Shown: positions 9,104-18,720 of the stretch, one piece after another
How the letters are laid out: each line of letters begins with the position of its first letter
How positions within the stretch are numbered: position 1 is the first letter of the stretch
Source: Henningerozyma blattae CBS 6284
Lineage: Eukaryota > Ascomycota > Saccharomycetes > Saccharomycetales > Saccharomycetaceae
Length of the DNA stretch: 64,000 nt
Direction of reading: 5' to 3'
NCBI RefSeq assembly: GCF_000315915.1
Contig: NC_020190.1
Span: forward strand, 248,001-312,000
Position numbers and translations under genes: made by a program
Notes under the pieces: generated by a model
What the model saw: the letters and a program-made list of their open reading frames with translations, nothing else
What the model was told of the DNA's origin: nothing
Database searches by the model: none

Positions 9104-11488
9104 TTATAAATTTTTGACTGTCTTTCTTACAGTCAATATTGAGGATGAAATATCTTCCATGCTGAATTCTTGGAAATTTAATTGCTTCAAAATACAAGAG
9201 TATTTCTCACCCTTTATCATGTTTTCATATGATACATTAAGAGTTTTACTATAATTGATGTATATAGTATCTACTCTATCTCTTAAATCACGTAGCTTTT
9301 GCTTAATCAGTTGTTTAGAATTCTTATCCTTTATCCTCTTCAAGTTATCCAATGTTTTCAATGTAGATATTTGAGTTAAATAAGTATGTGACATTAGCCA
9401 TGTACCCTTGGTAAAACTTTCTTCAAATTGAGAACTTTCATTCAATAATTTACGCAAATTGTCGCCATTATTATTATAAATATCAAAAAATATGTCAAAT
9501 GACCATTTTTCAACAGATGTAGTAGATTCATTTAAAGTTTTTGATAAGTCAATTGTATTTAGAATTTTTTCTAGTTGGGCAGATTTTTCACCAGTTGAAA
9601 TTGACTCGATAATAAACTCTTTGGCACAATTTAAAGTAATTAAATCAGGGGCAATATCCATATAATCAAATATTTTTGGTTTCCTTCCAGATAATTCCTT
9701 CATATTTAATCTGAATACATCAAAATCTCTATTATCAGACCACTGTTTAATGCTGCTATTATTGCATTTAATTTGCTCAATCTTTAGCCATTTTTTGTGC
9801 ATCTCAGTTAATAAATTACCCCTTTTATCATTACATAACCTAGCAAATTGTATCATTTCAGAAATTTTTAACCACCTCATAGAAGATGTTTCTAAATTAA
9901 TCCAAAATTCAAGCATACCCAATATTTTACTGTATGCTCTTCTTTCAAAGGCGATCCTAGTTAAACTAGGTATTCTATCTAATGACATACCATAAAATAG
10001 TTCTTCCACATTTAATAATGTCTTGTAATAATCATGGCTTTTTTGTGGAAATAAAGAGGAAAATCTGGTGTATAATAAATGATCCAGAGTATCATTTTGA
10101 ACGTTTTTAATTTTTAACTCATTAAAATGAAAATATGCTAATGGAATGCAGCCAATGTATGTATATAATGTAATTAGCCATATCCTTGTATCAAAATTAT
10201 GAATATCCTTCCTTTGATAATGTTCTAATACTGAAATTGAAAAAATGACATCTTTTAACGTAATATCATCCTTGATTAAACATGACTTAATAATATCAAG
10301 AATGAAAATTGAACAAGCAGAATAATCAGTTTTTGGTTTAGTATTCAAAGTATTCTTATGTTTATTGTAGTATTCAATGGCATCCATTTCAACAATATTT
10401 AATTGAAATAAATTAGAGTCATGAATTGGATCAGAATCATTAAATGAGTGAAATATTTCAAGAAGTATTGATACATCAATTTTATCTAAGTACCTTTTAA
10501 TATCAACGTAACAACATTGTTTATTATGAAATTTTTCTAGATAAAAAGTAATGGAGTCTTTAGAGATTAAATTATCAAAGACCAGATCTAATTCAAGGGC
10601 TGATAATCGAGAATTTCTTCCATCACCGACGAGGTCAGTAATTAGCGTTTTAATTTCATTTTTTGACTTATCTAGTTGTTTACCTGACACAATTAATTTT
10701 TTAATAAGATCATAATCATCGATACTTTTCAATAAAAATTGACAATTTTCAAATAATAAGTTATTATCTTTCAGATGTTTCAACATATAATTCTTTAAAT
10801 ATAAATCAACTGAAGTTTTCAATTCTGGTAAGATTAAATCAGCGATCTCCTTTGATTTCTCTTTATCATCTGAGAATAATGTTTCACATAAATCACAAAA
10901 TACTACACATTCTTCTGTCGATTGGAAAGGTTTAGCAGCGATTAGAGTCTTATATGCTAATTGTGGTAAAATTTTGATTTCTTGATCTGAAAGTAGAGCC
11001 TTGTTAAATTTAAATAACGCTAAAACGGATAATACATACCAAATACGATAATCACGGGATCTATTGTACTTTAGATCATCATACTTGATTAATTGTAAGC
11101 AAGCTTTCCCTAAGTGTCTAAAATTAAAATCATTCAAAGCTTTCTCAAACCAATAATAGGCAATTTCAAAAGATGGGTACTTGAAATTAGCCTTTTTGTA
11201 AACATGTAATGCTTCTTCAAATCTGTTGAATTCTAAAAAAAATGTATGAAGTAATTCCAATGCCTTAATATCACTAGAAGTCCGACTACCTTTAAGACCA
11301 TACAAGGTATTCAATACGTTATAATCAAACTTTGAAGGAGAATGTTTATATTTAACATACAATTCCAAAACTTCATAATAGGTCGAATTAGGATATTGTT
11401 TACGTAATTGAGCAATTTTAACGTTGCATTGTTTAAAATTACTTGATTTAATCAGGTCAAATATCTCTTGAGAAATTTTATCACTCAT
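9104..11488 (-). CDS. MDM20: NatB N-terminal acetyltransferase auxiliary subunit
   Basis: The 794-residue product corresponds to Mdm20 (796 residues in S. cerevisiae), the ribosome-anchoring subunit that works with the catalytic subunit Nat3 to acetylate nascent proteins starting Met-Asp, Met-Glu or Met-Asn. It is needed for actin cables and mitochondrial inheritance. The sequence is helical throughout. Tetratricopeptide-like repeats are visible in the first 200 residues, for example EEALHVYKKANFKYPSFEIA near 92-111. The start ATG at 11488 is the first in frame and gives the expected MSDKI beginning. The gene is divergent from BRX1 across 683 bp, the same arrangement as YOL076W and YOL077C. 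Confidence 0.92.
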   Translation of the reverse strand: MSDKISQEIFDLIKSSNFKQCNVKIAQLRKQYPNSTYYEVLELYVKYKHSPSKFDYNVLNTLYGLKGSRTSSDIKALELLHTFFLEFNRFEEALHVYKKANFKYPSFEIAYYWFEKALNDFNFRHLGKACLQLIKYDDLKYNRSRDYRIWYVLSVLALFKFNKALLSDQEIKILPQLAYKTLIAAKPFQSTEECVVFCDLCETLFSDDKEKSKEIADLILPELKTSVDLYLKNYMLKHLKDNNLLFENCQFLLKSIDDYDLIKKLIVSGKQLDKSKNEIKTLITDLVGDGRNSRLSALELDLVFDNLISKDSITFYLEKFHNKQCCYVDIKRYLDKIDVSILLEIFHSFNDSDPIHDSNLFQLNIVEMDAIEYYNKHKNTLNTKPKTDYSACSIFILDIIKSCLIKDDITLKDVIFSISVLEHYQRKDIHNFDTRIWLITLYTYIGCIPLAYFHFNELKIKNVQNDTLDHLLYTRFSSLFPQKSHDYYKTLLNVEELFYGMSLDRIPSLTRIAFERRAYSKILGMLEFWINLETSSMRWLKISEMIQFARLCNDKRGNLLTEMHKKWLKIEQIKCNNSSIKQWSDNRDFDVFRLNMKELSGRKPKIFDYMDIAPDLITLNCAKEFIIESISTGEKSAQLEKILNTIDLSKTLNESTTSVEKWSFDIFFDIYNNNGDNLRKLLNESSQFEESFTKGTWLMSHTYLTQISTLKTLDNLKRIKDKNSKQLIKQKLRDLRDRVDTIYINYSKTLNVSYENMIKGEKYSCILKQLNFQEFSMEDISSSILTVRKTVKNL

Positions 11489-12171
11489 ATTATATAAAAC
11501 TTGACTAATATTGTGATAGACTCTCGAATATTAATTAAATTGATTTTCGTATCGACAATTTGAGTAATACAATATTTTTAAATTTGAATTGAATAGTGAC
11601 TGATTGAGGATTATTATTTCTAAGTATACAAAAAAATTTTTTGGGAGTAAATTCCACGTAGTGTAAAATTTTTTTAAATAACGTTTATTTGAAATGTACG
11701 CTTATCAAATTCTTAAATAATAGATATAAGAATGTATTTAATAATTTTAGTATCTATTAAAAGTATCTTGCAGTAAATATATACTGTAATGTGTATATAT
11801 TTATTTCACGTTCACTGCTTTGAGTAATGACAATTGATATAGTTTGGATGGTTATTATATAGTAAACCAACTATATACAAAGTTAAAATATAAACTATGT
11901 AGTTTAATATACTATTAACTAGCGAGATCTCAGTTTATTTAGTTACGAGTGTAGAGAGTATTATATATAGTTAAGGCCGGGTTACTATTTTAAATTTTTG
12001 CAAGCCTAAAATTTTAAAAAAAAGTGCGATGAGATGAGCTCACATAATAAAAATTTCAGGTTGAAAATTTAGAAAATTAAAAAAAAATAACTCAAGTTAA
12101 GAAGACGTTAGTCTATTAATTATATTTACGCTTCAACGTATACACCCCAGGCATAATCCTGTACTCTAACA
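11489..12171. promoter_or_regulatory. MDM20/BRX1 divergent promoter region
   Basis: The gap holds the promoters of MDM20 (left) and BRX1 (right). The BRX1 side contains a PAC element at 12026-12040 and RRPE-like AT tracts at 12062-12070. In S. cerevisiae the small gene ATP19 lies near here; I searched both strands by eye for a 60-70-residue frame like it and saw none. Confidence 0.55.
12026..12040 (+). promoter_or_regulatory. PAC element of the BRX1 promoter
   Basis: GCGATGAGATGAGCT at 12026-12040 matches the PAC consensus GCGATGAG, bound by Dot6/Tod6 and typical of ribosome-biogenesis genes. It lies about 130 bp upstream of BRX1 and is followed by TGAAAATTT (12062-12070), an RRPE-like partner. 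Confidence 0.75.
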
Positions 12172-13044
12172 ATGTCATCTATTTATAAAGCTTTGACAAC
12201 CAAGGATAAGAAATCTGGTGATAAAAAATTCACCGATAAACAATTTATTAATAAGCAACGTACTCTTTTGATTTCTTCTAGAGGTGTTAATTATAGACAT
12301 CGTCATTTGATTCAAGACTTATTCTCTTTGCTGCCACATTCCAGAAAAGAACCAAAATTAGATACTAAAAAAGATTTGAATCAATTGAATGAAATTGCAG
12401 AATTATACAACTGTAACAATATCTTGTTTTTCGAGGCTAGGAAGCATCAAGATTTATACCTATGGTTATCTAAGCCACCAAATGGACCAACTATTAAATT
12501 TTATATTCAAAATTTGCATACTATGAACGAATTAAACTTTACTGGTAACTGTTTAAAGGGTTCCCGTCCTGTTTTATCTTTTGACAATAGATTTGATACC
12601 TCTCCACATTATAAGTTAATTAAGGAATTATTGATCCATAATTTCGGTGTTCCGCCAACTGCTAGAAAGATTAAGCCTTTTATTGACCATGTTATGTCTT
12701 TCAGTTTGGTTGATGATAAAATTTGGGTTAGAACATACGAAATTTCTCACTCTGCTAGAAATAAGGATGAGTACGAAGATACCACTGATGATTTATCATT
12801 AGTTGAAATTGGTCCAAGATTTGTAATGACAGTCATCTTGATTTTAGAAGGCTCCTTTGGTGGTCCAAAAATTTATGAGAATAAGCAATATGTATCACCA
12901 AATGTTGTAAGAGCTCAAATGAAACAACAAGCTGCTAAAGAAGCTAAATCAAGATCTGATGCCGCTGTTGAAAGAAAAATTAAGATGAGAGAAAATGTGT
13001 TAGCTGCCGATCCATTGTCAAACGAGGTACTAATGAAAGAATAA
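12172..13044 (+). CDS. BRX1: Ribosome biogenesis protein Brx1 (Brix domain)
   Basis: The 290-residue product matches Brx1 (YOL077C, 291 residues), a nucleolar factor that binds pre-60S particles with Ebp2 and is required for large-subunit assembly. The Brix domain spans roughly residues 27-235. It opens with TLLISSRGVNYRHRHLIQDL and includes FYIQNLHTMNELNFTGNCLK near 111-130. The late region with IGPRFVMTVILILEGSFGGP also fits the family. The C-terminus is lysine-rich and charged. The start is supported by family length and by the PAC element upstream. It is convergent with AVO1 (205 bp between stops). Confidence 0.95.
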   Translation: MSSIYKALTTKDKKSGDKKFTDKQFINKQRTLLISSRGVNYRHRHLIQDLFSLLPHSRKEPKLDTKKDLNQLNEIAELYNCNNILFFEARKHQDLYLWLSKPPNGPTIKFYIQNLHTMNELNFTGNCLKGSRPVLSFDNRFDTSPHYKLIKELLIHNFGVPPTARKIKPFIDHVMSFSLVDDKIWVRTYEISHSARNKDEYEDTTDDLSLVEIGPRFVMTVILILEGSFGGPKIYENKQYVSPNVVRAQMKQQAAKEAKSRSDAAVERKIKMRENVLAADPLSNEVLMKE

Positions 13045-13249
13045 ATACATTAGTAGAATCACAATAACTATTTAACCTCGCAATAAATTAACTACAAAAT
13101 CATCTATTTAAGTAGCACAAAAAATATAGAAGAATGTATAATTTGTATATTAGATAAAAAGGCCTTAATTAAAAAAAAAATAAAAAGAAAAAAAGGAAGT
13201 AAAAATAAAGAAAAAACACATGAGACAGCGTTGTTCAGTATTATTTTCC

Positions 13250-16200
13250 CTACTTATGATTCATCCTATAAGCAGTTTGTAGATTCTGGATTCTTGCAAC
13301 TATTTCTTTGCATTCTTCAGAAGATACTGCCTCGAAGTAGTATCTCTTCAAATTGTTTTCTTCACCTTTTTCCACAAATATCTTGAAATTAACGGGTACT
13401 CTATTAGATCTCTTTACTAAAATCACTCTACTAATATGGATAGACTTTGTTTTGACATTCTCATGCCAATGCATATGTTTATCAGGTGGAATAATATAAA
13501 TGTAATCCCCGTCCAGCGCTAGTGTACGTTCATGTTTATTAATTGCCATTTGTTGACGACGCCATACTTTGTACTTGTGATATGCACCAGATACTAGATC
13601 CTGGTAAGCACTATCACCGGTATTTTCAGCATTTGTATCCATATCTTGAATTGCCTGTATAGAAGAAGTGTGATAGAAGGGTAATGGATTGTGTAATGAT
13701 GTCTTGGATGAATTTTTTGTTTTAAATAATCCATTAACTGCATTCGATGCATTTGTAGTACTTGTTAAATTTAATTTCATTTTGGCAGTTTGTTTCTTGA
13801 ATTTGCTACTCTTCTTACTAGTCAATGTGTCTTTATCCTTACCAGTATTGCTAGAGTTTGTAGTACTTGCTACCTCCTGAGCCTCGGAAATGGATTCTTC
13901 GTTATCTGGTTTCAAATATGAACCTGCAGGTTCTAATGTTAAAGGTGTCAAATCATTACTTTGTATTGTTGGTAAAACTGGCTTCTTCATGTCAGGCTTC
14001 ATCTTTTGAAGGTGTAACGATCGAGCTTCTTTTTTTGATATTAGTTCCACTTCATGGTTACCATCCAATCTTAGGACTGTATCATTTAGATCAAGTATCA
14101 TCTTTTTCGATGGATACAGTAAGGAATATTCATTTGGGTACATGTTTTTCATCTTACAATATGATACTAATATATCATTAATATTAGATGTTATTGGAAC
14201 TTTAATAGTGGTAAAGTTATACTTGGGATTTTTATTTGGATATAAATAAACTTTAATTTCAATAGTGTTTGTATTGCTAGCTTTTGTACTTTCTGAGCCT
14301 AATCCTACTATTGGTTTATAGTAGCTTAGCTGGTTCAAGGAAGTTTCGTTCTTAGAATCAGTGTTCGAATTTGTTGTTGTGTCTATTATGTCTCCATTCA
14401 CATCGAATGGTAATGGTGTTTGAATTGAATTTTCGTTTCTTTCGTTTTCATTCACCAAGCAAAGGACAACTTCATTATCTGATATGGACTGTATAGAAAT
14501 TTTTCGATCCAATTTACCAAAGTTATCTTCAAATGGTTCCCCATCCTCTTCTACAATATGTAAAGAAAAATTATTTGGATTTCGAAGCAAATCAGGTTGA
14601 AGACCATCTTCTTCAATGTTGTCAGGCTTAAATTCTGTAATGAATTTAAATAATACGTAGCCAATAACTTCAAAAACACTTGCTGTTTTCCTAACATTTA
14701 ATTCAAAGGGATTATGCTGATATTTTTTCGAATTTTGTAGAAAAATATTCAAAGATATACTTTCATTTTTGGGTACATTAGATCCGGAAACAAACGAGAA
14801 ATACTCTAAAATTTCAGAGGTATCTTGTTTCTTTTCCTTCTTTTTATTGAAGAGCTTGGATAACTGTGAAACTGAAGGAGGAGGTTTAGGAAGTTCTTTT
14901 GGTTTATCTGTAATGAACATGCTTACAGATGAATCTCTTCTGGTCGTTAGATCTTTTGAAATTAAGTTAGAATCCAATTTGGATTCGTTAGAACCTTTTC
15001 TGCTTCTTTTAAATTCTTTATCACCTACCTTGTCTATTCCCTTAAAGACACGCCTGTAATCTCGTCCATTAGACGAATGAGATCTGTTGTGATGACGCAT
15101 TATTTGTGAGTGTTGTCTTTGAACACTTGAAGTATTTGATGGTCGCCTACTTGTCGTTCCGTGAATCGAGTGGTCTGGTAATGAAAATGGAACGTTTTTT
15201 ATATCTTCTTCACAATCAATTTTTGTAGATTTTATTCTTTGAGCAGCTTTATCGAATACAGTATCTAAAATTGAATCATCTTGCCCATGATACATACCAT
15301 AAGAGTCTAGATAAGCAGGAATTGAGTGAGATGGTATAGTTAACGATCCAATGTCTGATCTTATGGAATCAATATTCATTCTGCCGCGAGGGTGTGACTC
15401 CTTTGAAAAATCATCATTACTAAATTCAGAGTATAAGAGGGATTTTCCAAAGGATGATTCTGAATCAAGTACGTCTAAACCGTCTGGCGTTAAAACTTCA
15501 TCTCTCATGATACTTTCATCTATATGAGGAGATAAAATAGACTTCTGTTTAGTTAATGAGCTCCCAGCAGATAAGGAATCTCTATCTTCCATATCTATAT
15601 TGGACATTTTCCTTTCATTCATAAACGAAAATAAGTCAAACATGTCATTTTCATCATCTTCATCTTCTTCAAGTTCAGAATTAACAGTCGAATTAATCTC
15701 TGCTGAAGTGTTTGTAGAAGATTTTCCTAGATCGTTTTTTAAGTCACTTGGTAATGAAGTTTTAATAGTGTTATCACTTTTATTTCTACCTAGCGGGGTT
15801 TTTTCAGGCTTGACGTTATTTTTACTTGAATCAATTAATGGATTTCTAGATATCATATTCGAAAAATGTGAGCGCTTTTTGTTTGTTATAGCATCAGCAT
15901 TATTGTTATTTGAATTACTTTTATCTTGATTATTTGTTCCTTCTGAAGTATTTGTAACATTTGCTGAGAGATCAGAAGTATTTATATTATCATCATCATC
16001 GTTAGCAGTTTGAATTTTATCTAATTTACTAGTTGAGTTTTTCTTTTCATGACCTCCTGACGATTTATGGTTCTCAGTTATTTTATCATTGCTTGCAATA
16101 AAGTCATTGGCATCTTCGAAGGAATCACGTTTAACAATAACGCTAGATGCAGAATTATTATTATTTTTTCCAGCGGTACCATTAAAGCTCATTTGAAAAA

Positions 16201-17161
16201 ATGAATTGTTGAAATCATCTAGTGTACCGTCATCATCTTCACCTTCTTCGTCGTCATCATCATCATCTTCTTCCTCATCTAAATCTTCATCATAGTCAAA
16301 ATTCATGTCAAATATACTAGCTGCTGTTGTACTTCCTTTTCTAATAAGCGCCTCTGCTGATACTTTTTTAAATTGCTCTTGTTGTGGTATATCATTATTA
16401 CTGGTACTGTTACCAGTACTGTTGTTGTTTGTATTACCAGAAGCGGAGTCCTTTCTACCTTTAAATAGCCTTGGAAATCTCAAAGTAGGTCTTTTATTAT
16501 TGCCTTGTTTTTTAATTGACCCTGATGAATCAGAATCTGCATTTGAGTCAGGGGTATGCGGTATATTGTTAGTGCTAGGATTGCTATTTAGATTGTTATT
16601 GAGGAGTCCAACACCATTCTTGTTCGTATTTGAAGTTGTATCATAATCTTTAGATTTTGATTGTTTAGTACCACTAAGGCTAGGAGATGTATTTTTGCGG
16701 TTCTTTAATTTCCCTGTTGCTCCATTTATTTCATCAGAATTTTGGCAGCCTTCATTTGGATGTTCATTGGAAAATGTTTCTTGAAGCTCTTGCTGTACAG
16801 ACAGCTCCTTGATTAATTTTTCATCAAACTCATCATCTTCGTCCTCCAGTATACTCTTCTCCCTGGTCTTGGTGGGAGATATTATGTTTCTTTCCTTTCG
16901 CGTGTTTCCAAGTCGTGATTTACCAATGGAAGTATAATTATCCATCCAATTCTTTGAAATAGGAGGTGACTCTAATTTCTCTAGTCTACTACGACCATTA
17001 TGATATCCATATATATCTCGTACTTCTCTTTCAATTAGTAATTCTCTGTTTTTTATGTCATCAGGAATAAAGGGCTTTATTACCCTTCGCATTTGATCTT
17101 GATCTGGGCATGTACTCAAAAATTGAGCCCTCAATTTATTGATTGAGGTAACAGTATCCAT
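13250..17161 (-). CDS. AVO1: TORC2 subunit Avo1 (SIN1 family)
   Basis: From the ATG at 17161 the product has 1303 residues, longer than S. cerevisiae Avo1 (1176). The frame extends two codons upstream only to a TTG, so this ATG is preferred. Avo1 is the SIN1-family scaffold of TOR complex 2 at the plasma membrane. Visible parts in order are a low-complexity Asn/Ser-rich N-terminal half with an acidic Asp/Glu run near 290-320; a CRIM domain near 760-905, which recruits Ypk-type kinases; a Ras-binding-like domain near 965-1040; and a C-terminal PH domain near 1190-1302 with YHKYKVWRRQQMAINKHERT at its start. The extra length is in the disordered region. It is divergent from REX4. Confidence 0.93.
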   Translation of the reverse strand: MDTVTSINKLRAQFLSTCPDQDQMRRVIKPFIPDDIKNRELLIEREVRDIYGYHNGRSRLEKLESPPISKNWMDNYTSIGKSRLGNTRKERNIISPTKTREKSILEDEDDEFDEKLIKELSVQQELQETFSNEHPNEGCQNSDEINGATGKLKNRKNTSPSLSGTKQSKSKDYDTTSNTNKNGVGLLNNNLNSNPSTNNIPHTPDSNADSDSSGSIKKQGNNKRPTLRFPRLFKGRKDSASGNTNNNSTGNSTSNNDIPQQEQFKKVSAEALIRKGSTTAASIFDMNFDYDEDLDEEEDDDDDDEEGEDDDGTLDDFNNSFFQMSFNGTAGKNNNNSASSVIVKRDSFEDANDFIASNDKITENHKSSGGHEKKNSTSKLDKIQTANDDDDNINTSDLSANVTNTSEGTNNQDKSNSNNNNADAITNKKRSHFSNMISRNPLIDSSKNNVKPEKTPLGRNKSDNTIKTSLPSDLKNDLGKSSTNTSAEINSTVNSELEEDEDDENDMFDLFSFMNERKMSNIDMEDRDSLSAGSSLTKQKSILSPHIDESIMRDEVLTPDGLDVLDSESSFGKSLLYSEFSNDDFSKESHPRGRMNIDSIRSDIGSLTIPSHSIPAYLDSYGMYHGQDDSILDTVFDKAAQRIKSTKIDCEEDIKNVPFSLPDHSIHGTTSRRPSNTSSVQRQHSQIMRHHNRSHSSNGRDYRRVFKGIDKVGDKEFKRSRKGSNESKLDSNLISKDLTTRRDSSVSMFITDKPKELPKPPPSVSQLSKLFNKKKEKKQDTSEILEYFSFVSGSNVPKNESISLNIFLQNSKKYQHNPFELNVRKTASVFEVIGYVLFKFITEFKPDNIEEDGLQPDLLRNPNNFSLHIVEEDGEPFEDNFGKLDRKISIQSISDNEVVLCLVNENERNENSIQTPLPFDVNGDIIDTTTNSNTDSKNETSLNQLSYYKPIVGLGSESTKASNTNTIEIKVYLYPNKNPKYNFTTIKVPITSNINDILVSYCKMKNMYPNEYSLLYPSKKMILDLNDTVLRLDGNHEVELISKKEARSLHLQKMKPDMKKPVLPTIQSNDLTPLTLEPAGSYLKPDNEESISEAQEVASTTNSSNTGKDKDTLTSKKSSKFKKQTAKMKLNLTSTTNASNAVNGLFKTKNSSKTSLHNPLPFYHTSSIQAIQDMDTNAENTGDSAYQDLVSGAYHKYKVWRRQQMAINKHERTLALDGDYIYIIPPDKHMHWHENVKTKSIHISRVILVKRSNRVPVNFKIFVEKGEENNLKRYYFEAVSSEECKEIVARIQNLQTAYRMNHK

Positions 17162-17476
17162 CTTCAACTATTGCCTATTGTCTATGTTTCGTTAATCAGC
17201 TATGTATTAGCAAATGTTTTATGCTATCTTTTCCTTAAAATAAATGAATTCAAAATGATTGGTTTTTTTTCAGGTTCAATTATCTAATTCTAATATCTCC
17301 GAAATTTTTAAAAGTGATGAGGCTATATAGGTCAGTTGAAAAATTTTATATATTTATTACAAGTGTAGTTGATGAAAAGTTAATTGGTTTCAAGTATTCT
17401 ATTTTGTTGATTTAACTTTGTAACCACACAGAGAGTATCTGAACATAATATATTATTTTTCATTTGCATTTCAAAA
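17162..17476. promoter_or_regulatory. AVO1/REX4 divergent promoter
   Basis: This 315-bp gap serves AVO1 to the left and REX4 to the right. GAAATTTTTA at 17301-17310 followed by GTGATGAG at 17314-17321 looks like a paired RRPE and one-mismatch PAC element, which suits REX4 as a ribosome-biogenesis gene. Confidence 0.6.
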
Positions 17477-18298
17477 ATGGCGTTATCATCGAATTGGTCT
17501 AAATTAATTCAGGCTAAAAAGGTTACTGTGACTGCCAAAAATGCAGTTAGAAAATCCTCTCGCATAAACTCTAAGCGTCCTATCCACAAATCTAAGACTA
17601 GTAAATTGATGAATATGGTGTATGATATGAACAAGGAAATTATTAAAGCTGAACAAGATAAAAAAAATGGAAAAGGCTTTGAATTTAAATCGGAAACTAA
17701 TTCTAGTAAAATCCTTACAGATAAATTAGAACAGTCAGATACCAGCTCAGTTCTAACTAAAAGAAAATATAATATTGGTAAATATGTTGCAATGGATTGT
17801 GAGTTTGTAGGTATTGGTCTAGAAGGCAAAGAATCTGCTCTTGCGAGAGTTTCTATTGTAAACTATTATGGCCACATTATTCTAGATACATTTGTTAAGC
17901 CACAAGAAAAAGTTACTGATTGGAGAACTATGGTTAGTGGCGTTCGTCCAAGTGATATGAACACAGCTTCTACTTTTCAGGAAGCACAACAAAAAACCTC
18001 GGCCGTCTTGGAAGGAAGAATACTGGTAGGTCATGCTATTAAACATGATCTGGAAGCTCTACTAATTTCTCATCCAGTATCTATGATTAGAGATACCTCT
18101 AAGCATGTACCATTTAGAACCACTTATTCGAAGGGTAAAGCACCAAGTTTAAAAAAATTGTCAAAGGAAATTTTGAAGGTTGATATTCAAGAGCGTGAGC
18201 ATTCCTCTGTGGAAGATGCAAGAGCTACAATGTTGATCTATAAAACTCACAAAAAAGAATTTGAACAATTGCATTTAAAAAGAATTGGAGGTAAATAA
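17477..18298 (+). CDS. REX4: Putative 3'-5' exonuclease Rex4 (DEDDh family)
   Basis: The 273-residue product matches Rex4 (YOL080C, 289 residues), a nucleolar RNA exonuclease involved in pre-rRNA processing. The N-terminal 100 residues are lysine- and serine-rich. The DEDDh catalytic signature is complete: Exo I YVAMDCEFVG near 102-111 with the Asp and Glu, Exo II GHAIKHDLEAL near 184-194 with the Asp, and Exo III EHSSVEDARATM near 240-251 with His and Asp. Nothing suggests decay. The gene order AVO1-REX4-IRA is the same as YOL078W-YOL080C-YOL081W. Confidence 0.94.
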   Translation: MALSSNWSKLIQAKKVTVTAKNAVRKSSRINSKRPIHKSKTSKLMNMVYDMNKEIIKAEQDKKNGKGFEFKSETNSSKILTDKLEQSDTSSVLTKRKYNIGKYVAMDCEFVGIGLEGKESALARVSIVNYYGHIILDTFVKPQEKVTDWRTMVSGVRPSDMNTASTFQEAQQKTSAVLEGRILVGHAIKHDLEALLISHPVSMIRDTSKHVPFRTTYSKGKAPSLKKLSKEILKVDIQEREHSSVEDARATMLIYKTHKKEFEQLHLKRIGGK

Positions 18299-18720
18299 TT
18301 GTCACCAGAATATTTCTTTAATGGCTTAAGACTGTTAAGATTACTATATATCCGAATTCTACTATTTAGCATAGCATATTCTGCATTTCCTTCATTTTTA
18401 ATAGCATGAATAGGCAACTGTATACTATCGTTACTCAAAATTTCGTATATTATTTTCGTAACAAATTAACATGTTTTAGAAGAAAATAAATTACTTGTAT
18501 TAAAAGAACCTTGAATAGAGCAAGAAAAAGTAAGTTTATATAAAAAAAATATTTTTATTAGAATGGTTTAGAAACTTTATTAAAGAAATGTAAAATCTAA
18601 ACAGAAATTCAAATAATAATAAAATATAGAAATATAGAATGCTAAAATTATATATTGACGAAAAGATAAAATTAAACTTAGAAATAGAAAAAATAACAAC
18701 TAATTGATTTAATGTTAAAC
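18299..18720. other. Convergent intergenic region REX4/IRA
   Basis: This 422-bp AT-rich gap lies between two stop codons and contains only 3' UTR and terminator sequence as far as I can see. No RNA gene or credible small ORF was found. Confidence 0.5.

Noticed and set aside
11489..12171. ATP19, expected beside BRX1 by synteny
   Set aside because: No frame with the Atp19 character was found on either strand in the gap.
15600..16646. Plus-strand frames of about 110 codons inside AVO1
   Set aside because: They are antisense of the acidic and Asn/Ser-rich regions, giving Leu/Ser-rich nonsense proteins.
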